From UBA2377 sp964429385 (lineage in GTDB: Bacteria > Verrucomicrobiota > Verrucomicrobiia > Opitutales > Opitutaceae): a DNA stretch of 64,000 nt. The notes beneath the pieces are model-generated. The model did no database searches. It was given only the letters and a program-made list of their open reading frames with translations, and was not told the origin of the DNA. The stretch spans positions 1 to 64,000 of the forward strand of contig CAYSBR010000016.1 of assembly GCA_964429385.1 (NCBI GenBank), written 5' to 3'. Both the position numbers and the translations under genes were made by a program. Below, one piece after another: positions 60,384-64,000 of this stretch; the stretch's first letter is position 1; every line of letters begins with the position of its first letter.

Positions 60384-61847
60384 GTGGAACAAAATTCGCC
60401 TGAGGGCCGCAATCATTACGCCACCGGCGTCTGGTTGTTTTTCCGTGCCCTCGCTGTCATCCACGGGATCGCCTTCGGTTCACTCTGGCTGCAACTCGAC
60501 GGTTTGATCGGTCCCAATGGTGTGGCCCCCGCCGGGACCTATCTGGAAGCCGCTCGCGCCCATTTCGGCGGGACCGCCTGGAGCCAGCTGCCCACCCTGT
60601 GCTGGTGGCTCGGCACCGATGCGGCACTTTCCGGGCTCTGTCTGGTGGGACTTGTTTGCGCGGGGTTGCTCTTCTTCGGCGTGGCTCCAGGCCCAAGCCT
60701 CATTGTGCTCTGGCTGAGTTATCTTTCGCTCTGTGGAGTCGGTCAGGCCTTTTTCGGTTTCCAGTGGGATGCCCTGCTGTTGGAGACAACCTTGCTCGCC
60801 TTTTTCGTCACATCCTGGGCCTGGCTGCCACTGTGGCGGCGGCATGAACCTCCGCGGTTCGGTCGCTTGCTGCTCGTCTGGCTCGTGTTTCGGCTGATGT
60901 TCCTCTCCGGCGTGGTAAAGCTCACCAGCGGCGACGCCACCTGGGCCACACTGACCGCTTTGGCTCACCACTATGAAACCCAGCCCTTGCCCACCCTGCT
61001 CGGTTGGTATGCCCATCATCTGCCGGTTTGGTTTCATCGCACCAGTTGCGCGGTGATGTTCATCATCGAGCTGGTGCTGCCCTTTCTCTTCTGGCTGCCA
61101 TGGCGGCAGGTGCGGCACCTCGCGGCCTTGTTTACGATGGGGCTCATGCTGCTGATCGGACTCACCGGCAACTACACCTTCTTCAATCTGCTCACGGCCG
61201 CGCTCTGCCTGCCGTTGCTTGACGACGCCTTCTGGTGTCGGCTCATCCCGATTGCGTGTACCCCGGCCGAATCACCTCGATTCGTCTCCCGCTGGGTGCT
61301 GGCGCCCGTGGCCGGGCTCATCGTCCTCGTCACGACCCTGCAGGCGCTGCCTTCGTTGTCTCGCGACTGGCAGGCCCCGGAGGCTTTCCAGCCGGTTGCC
61401 GCCGCCCTGCAACCTTATCGCAGTCTCAACAACTACGGCCTGTTCCGGGTCATGACGACCACCCGCCTGGAAATCGTCATCCAAGGCAGCCGTGATGGCC
61501 GGCATTGGGAAAGCTACGAGTTCCGGCACAAGCCCGGAGATCTCGCCCGCCGCCCCACCTGGGTCGCGCCTCATCAACCCCGGCTCGACTGGCAGATGTG
61601 GTTTGCCGCGCTGGGGCAGCTGGAACACAATCCGTGGATGCTGTCGCTTTGCGAACATCTGTTGAAAGGCACGCCTGAAGTGACGGCGCTGCTTGCGGGT
61701 AATCCGTTCCCCGAAGCCCCGCCGCGGCATCTGCGCGCCGTGCGTTATGAATACCGCTTCACCACCCGCGAAGAGCGCCGTCAAACCGGCGAGTGGTGGC
61801 AGCGTCTGCCCGTGGACTACTATCTCGCCCCCGCCGCATTGCGCTGA
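60384..61847 (+). CDS. lipase maturation factor-like membrane protein
   Basis: This polytopic protein of about 487 residues has hydrophobic segments in the N-terminal 300 residues, including 'FGFQWDALLLETTLLAFFV', the family mark of LMF1/DUF1222. Its C-terminal domain of about 150 residues ('GSRDGRHWESYEFRHKPGD') is soluble. In animals LMF1 helps fold lipases; bacterial members are of unknown function. The GTG at 60384 or TTG at 60378 are both possible starts. It is 59 bases after the ABC binding protein. Confidence 0.78.
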   Translation: MEQNSPEGRNHYATGVWLFFRALAVIHGIAFGSLWLQLDGLIGPNGVAPAGTYLEAARAHFGGTAWSQLPTLCWWLGTDAALSGLCLVGLVCAGLLFFGVAPGPSLIVLWLSYLSLCGVGQAFFGFQWDALLLETTLLAFFVTSWAWLPLWRRHEPPRFGRLLLVWLVFRLMFLSGVVKLTSGDATWATLTALAHHYETQPLPTLLGWYAHHLPVWFHRTSCAVMFIIELVLPFLFWLPWRQVRHLAALFTMGLMLLIGLTGNYTFFNLLTAALCLPLLDDAFWCRLIPIACTPAESPRFVSRWVLAPVAGLIVLVTTLQALPSLSRDWQAPEAFQPVAAALQPYRSLNNYGLFRVMTTTRLEIVIQGSRDGRHWESYEFRHKPGDLARRPTWVAPHQPRLDWQMWFAALGQLEHNPWMLSLCEHLLKGTPEVTALLAGNPFPEAPPRHLRAVRYEYRFTTREERRQTGEWWQRLPVDYYLAPAALR

Positions 61848-61849
61848 CC

Positions 61850-63016
61850 ATGCCTTCCGATCATCTCGAAAAATTCCAAGCCCGGCTTCGCACCGCCCTG
61901 CAGGAGGGCGCGTTGGTGAAACTCACCCTCGGCAAATACCGCGGCGCGGATGCCACCCTGCGCAATTTGCATGTCCGCCCCGTCACGCTCAAAGCCGGCC
62001 CGCACCTGGCCTTTCTCTGGCGCCACGCCACCCGCGACATCACCAAGAACCTGCCGCCGGTGGAGGCGCTGGACCAGCTTCTCGCCCTGATCGGTCAGGA
62101 CTTCCTGCATGCCCATCTTTTCACGACTACGGCACACACGCAGTTGGAGTGCCGGCCTGACGGATCCGCGCACCTGAAGAGCACCGGTCATGCACCCGTC
62201 GCCGCGCCCACGGCCGCGCATGACCAGCCCAAGCAACACCTCATCCCCGCGGAGTCACCTTGGTTGAAGGCGCTCGGGGTGACCAACGAGCGCAACCAGC
62301 CCCGCGAAGGCATGGCCGCCAAATACCGGCAGATCCAGAAGTTCGCCGAGCTGCTCACGCATCTCGCCGCCGCCGCCCCGTTGCCGGCCGACCGCCCGCT
62401 GCGCATTGTGGACATGGGGTGCGGCAAAGGCTACCTCACCTTCGCCATCGCCGCCCTTTTCGGCGCGAAGGCCCGCGTCCTTGGCATCGAGCGCCGCGCT
62501 GATCTGGTGAACACCTGCAACACCGCGGCCCGCAGTCATGGTTTCGCGCAGCTGGAGTTTGTCGTCGGCGACATTGGCACGACCGACCCCGGGCCCGTGG
62601 ATATTCTCATCGCGCTGCACGCCTGCGACACCGCCACCGACGATGCCCTTGCCCAAGGCGTGAAGGCCGCCGCCACGCTGCTTGTTGTCTCCCCGTGCTG
62701 TCAGAAAGAGTTGCGCGCCCAGCTCACGGCGCCCCCGGTGCTCGCCGAGGCGTTTCGCCACGGTATTTTCCAGGAACGCCAGGCCGAGTTTGTGACCGAT
62801 GCCCTCCGGGCCCAACTGCTGGACTGGGCCGGTTATCAGACCAGGGTATTCGAATTTATCTCCACGGAGCACACCGCCAAGAATCTCATGATCGCCGCCA
62901 CCAAGGCCCACCCACCCGGCAACCCCACGCACGCCGGCCGCATCCGCGATTTCGCCGCCTTCTACGGTATCAACCGTCAACACCTCGCCACCCGGCTCGG
63001 CTTCGCATTAACCTGA
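61850..63016 (+). CDS. SAM-dependent methyltransferase
   Basis: The 388-residue protein has an N-terminal domain of about 170 residues without clear family, then a class I methyltransferase domain: 'IVDMGCGKGYLTFAIA' (motif I), 'GIERRADLVN' and 'LIALHACDTATDDAL', the last typical of the methyltransferase_32 type. The ATG at 61850 is preferred, 2 bases after the preceding stop. Substrate is not evident; RNA modification is possible. Confidence 0.82.
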   Translation: MPSDHLEKFQARLRTALQEGALVKLTLGKYRGADATLRNLHVRPVTLKAGPHLAFLWRHATRDITKNLPPVEALDQLLALIGQDFLHAHLFTTTAHTQLECRPDGSAHLKSTGHAPVAAPTAAHDQPKQHLIPAESPWLKALGVTNERNQPREGMAAKYRQIQKFAELLTHLAAAAPLPADRPLRIVDMGCGKGYLTFAIAALFGAKARVLGIERRADLVNTCNTAARSHGFAQLEFVVGDIGTTDPGPVDILIALHACDTATDDALAQGVKAAATLLVVSPCCQKELRAQLTAPPVLAEAFRHGIFQERQAEFVTDALRAQLLDWAGYQTRVFEFISTEHTAKNLMIAATKAHPPGNPTHAGRIRDFAAFYGINRQHLATRLGFALT

Positions 63017-63025
63017 GTTCTTTTC

Positions 63026-63511
63026 ATGAAAACAACCCTGCTTGCCGCCCTCCTCATCTTCACCCCAGTGCTTGCCGCCGAGGTGGGCAGTCACGAAAAG
63101 GCCGCCGCCGATCTCGTCGTGCTCACCAGCAATCCCGCGATCTTCAAGAACGCGGCCATGGGCATGGTTGACACGGTGATCAATAACCTGCGGAAAAGCG
63201 GCTCGTCCGAGGAGAATGTGCAGGAAGTTCGGGCCGTGTTCCTTGACTGGGTGGAACACGAGGTGGATTGGGCACAGATCAATCACGCAATCGTCGCCCT
63301 GTACGTCCGCGAGTTCAGTGAGGCCGAGTTGAAGGACCTCCTCACGTTTTACCGCTCCCCCGTCGGGCGCAAGGTTCTGGAGAAACTCCCCGTCCTTCTG
63401 CAGGAAAGCGCGCGCATCAGCCAGGCCTACGCCGCCCTCAAGGAGGATGTGCTGAAGCAACGCATATCCGACATCCGCACCAAACATCAGGCGCCCCACG
63501 CCGCGCCGTGA
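63026..63511 (+). CDS. DUF2059 domain-containing exported protein
   Basis: The 161-residue precursor has a signal peptide (MKTTLLAALLIFTPVLA) and the DUF2059 helical domain, with 'LYVREFSEAELKDLLTFYRS' and 'PVGRKVLEKLPVLLQES' as the diagnostic end region. The family is periplasmic and of unknown function. It lies 9 bases after the methyltransferase gene. Confidence 0.85.
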   Translation: MKTTLLAALLIFTPVLAAEVGSHEKAAADLVVLTSNPAIFKNAAMGMVDTVINNLRKSGSSEENVQEVRAVFLDWVEHEVDWAQINHAIVALYVREFSEAELKDLLTFYRSPVGRKVLEKLPVLLQESARISQAYAALKEDVLKQRISDIRTKHQAPHAAP

Positions 63512-63530
63512 AACCGTCTGCCGCCGTATC

Positions 63531-64000
63531 ATGAACCTGACCGATCTGGATTGGCCTGCGCTGGACCGGTTGCGTGACGGATTTCTCCATGGCGGCGCGG
63601 CTTCCGGCCCCTACTGGAAATCCGTTTCCGCCCTTGCCAGCTATGACCTCACCTATGGCGAACGCATCGGCTGGAAATGGGATCATGTGCTGGCGGAACT
63701 GCGCCTGCGCGGCTGGAAGCCCGCCTCCCGTTCCGTCCTGGACTGGGGCTGTGGCAGCGGGGTCGCCGCCCGCCGGGTCATCTCCGCCTTCGGCGCGGAG
63801 AATTTCGATGAACTGCTGCTCTGGGATCATGAAGCGATCGCCTGTGACTATGCCGCCAGCCGGGCGGCCCGGACCTTCCCGCAGCTGCGAATCAGCAGTC
63901 TCACGCCGGGGTTGCTCAACTCCGATACGCCCATCGGGCTGCTTGTGATCAGTCACGTGCTGAACGAACTTCCGACCGAAGCCCTGGCCGGCCTGCGCAG
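63531..64000 (+). CDS. Rsm22-like small-ribosomal-subunit methyltransferase (3'-truncated)
   Basis: The open frame starts at the ATG at 63531 and runs out of the window. 'VLDWGCGSGVAARRVI' is a SAM-binding motif I, and 'SHVLNELPTEALAGL' matches the Rsm22 family, whose members act on or beside the small ribosomal subunit. The rest, including any cysteine cluster, is outside the window. It lies 19 bases after the DUF2059 gene. Confidence 0.7.
   Translation, partial: MNLTDLDWPALDRLRDGFLHGGAASGPYWKSVSALASYDLTYGERIGWKWDHVLAELRLRGWKPASRSVLDWGCGSGVAARRVISAFGAENFDELLLWDHEAIACDYAASRAARTFPQLRISSLTPGLLNSDTPIGLLVISHVLNELPTEALAGLR

Noticed and set aside
1..64000. CRISPR array, insertion sequence, prophage or integron features
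   Set aside because: No direct-repeat/spacer array, transposase, integrase or phage structural gene was seen on either strand.

Overview
The window is GC-rich, densely coded bacterial chromosome with about 60 protein genes and two tRNAs. I see no prophage, insertion sequence, CRISPR array or rRNA. The protein set points to Verrucomicrobiota, most likely class Opitutae / family Opitutaceae: a beta-ketoacyl synthase/ACP/desaturase/OleA-OleB lipid cluster, a FabD with GLSLGE instead of GHSLGE, an FmdB-like protein, a tiny Trp-rich lipoprotein, an ATCCGTG-type intergenic repeat and a LepB with a large insertion. This assignment is inferred from family recognition and no database was searched.

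Layout. 1-420: end of a TonB-like protein, tRNA-Ala(GGC) and its terminator. 447-2901 (minus): a three-gene sugar-oxidation cassette (RbsD/FucU mutarotase, L-fucose/L-galactose-dehydrogenase-like aldo-keto reductase, zinc alcohol dehydrogenase). 3139-7302: an NtrC-type sigma-54 activator, a GAF/HD-GYP protein and an orphan sugar-binding protein. 7373-8362 (minus): galE. 8424-16437: a specialised fatty-acid or hydrocarbon cluster: KAS, ACP, terminator, two CrtI-like flavoproteins, FabZ, divergent FabI, OleA, OleB. 16440-24126 (minus): pilT-like gene, secreted protein, fabD, lepA, lepB, malQ. 24212-26441: dapA-dapB-ruvA. 26443-27701 (minus): ECF sigma factor and putative anti-sigma factor. 27879-29301: tRNA-Lys, a NarL-type regulator and a Pal-like lipoprotein. 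29370-33205 (minus): M20 peptidase, M48 lipoprotein, purH. 33311-35099: apaG and a beta-CASP nuclease. 35119-40612 (minus): an inositol-phosphatase-like gene, an FmdB-like gene, then dinB and uvrA. 40725-43704: AI-2E-family permease, MBL exonuclease, DUF3108 protein. 43701-46646: 3-methyladenine glycosylase divergent from an MFS transporter, then a PfkB kinase. 46719-50187: coiled-coil membrane protein, rplU-rpmA, two small unknown proteins and a MamK-like actin. 50201-52141 (minus): scpB-pheA. 52275-56687: ilvD, pgi, a tiny lipoprotein, rsmI. 56738-57568 (minus): sulfurtransferase. 57760-64000: an NMT1/THI5-type ABC transporter, an LMF-like membrane protein, a methyltransferase, a DUF2059 protein and a truncated Rsm22-like gene.

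The most unusual region is 8424-16437. It carries an almost complete dedicated type II fatty-acid synthase (condensing enzyme, ACP, dehydratase, enoyl reductase), two phytoene-desaturase-like flavoproteins, and the OleA/OleB pair that begins and ends head-to-head hydrocarbon synthesis. The gene set recalls clusters proposed for ladderane lipids in anammox planctomycetes, and also polyene hydrocarbon synthesis. OleC, OleD, a ketoreductase and a malonyl transferase are not in the cluster; fabD lies 5 kb away. The second notable element is a MamK-like actin (49033-50187) with no mreC/mreD or magnetosome genes nearby. No gap without a gene exceeds 300 bases; the longest (2902-3138, 57569-57759, 27702-27878) are described in the features or findings.
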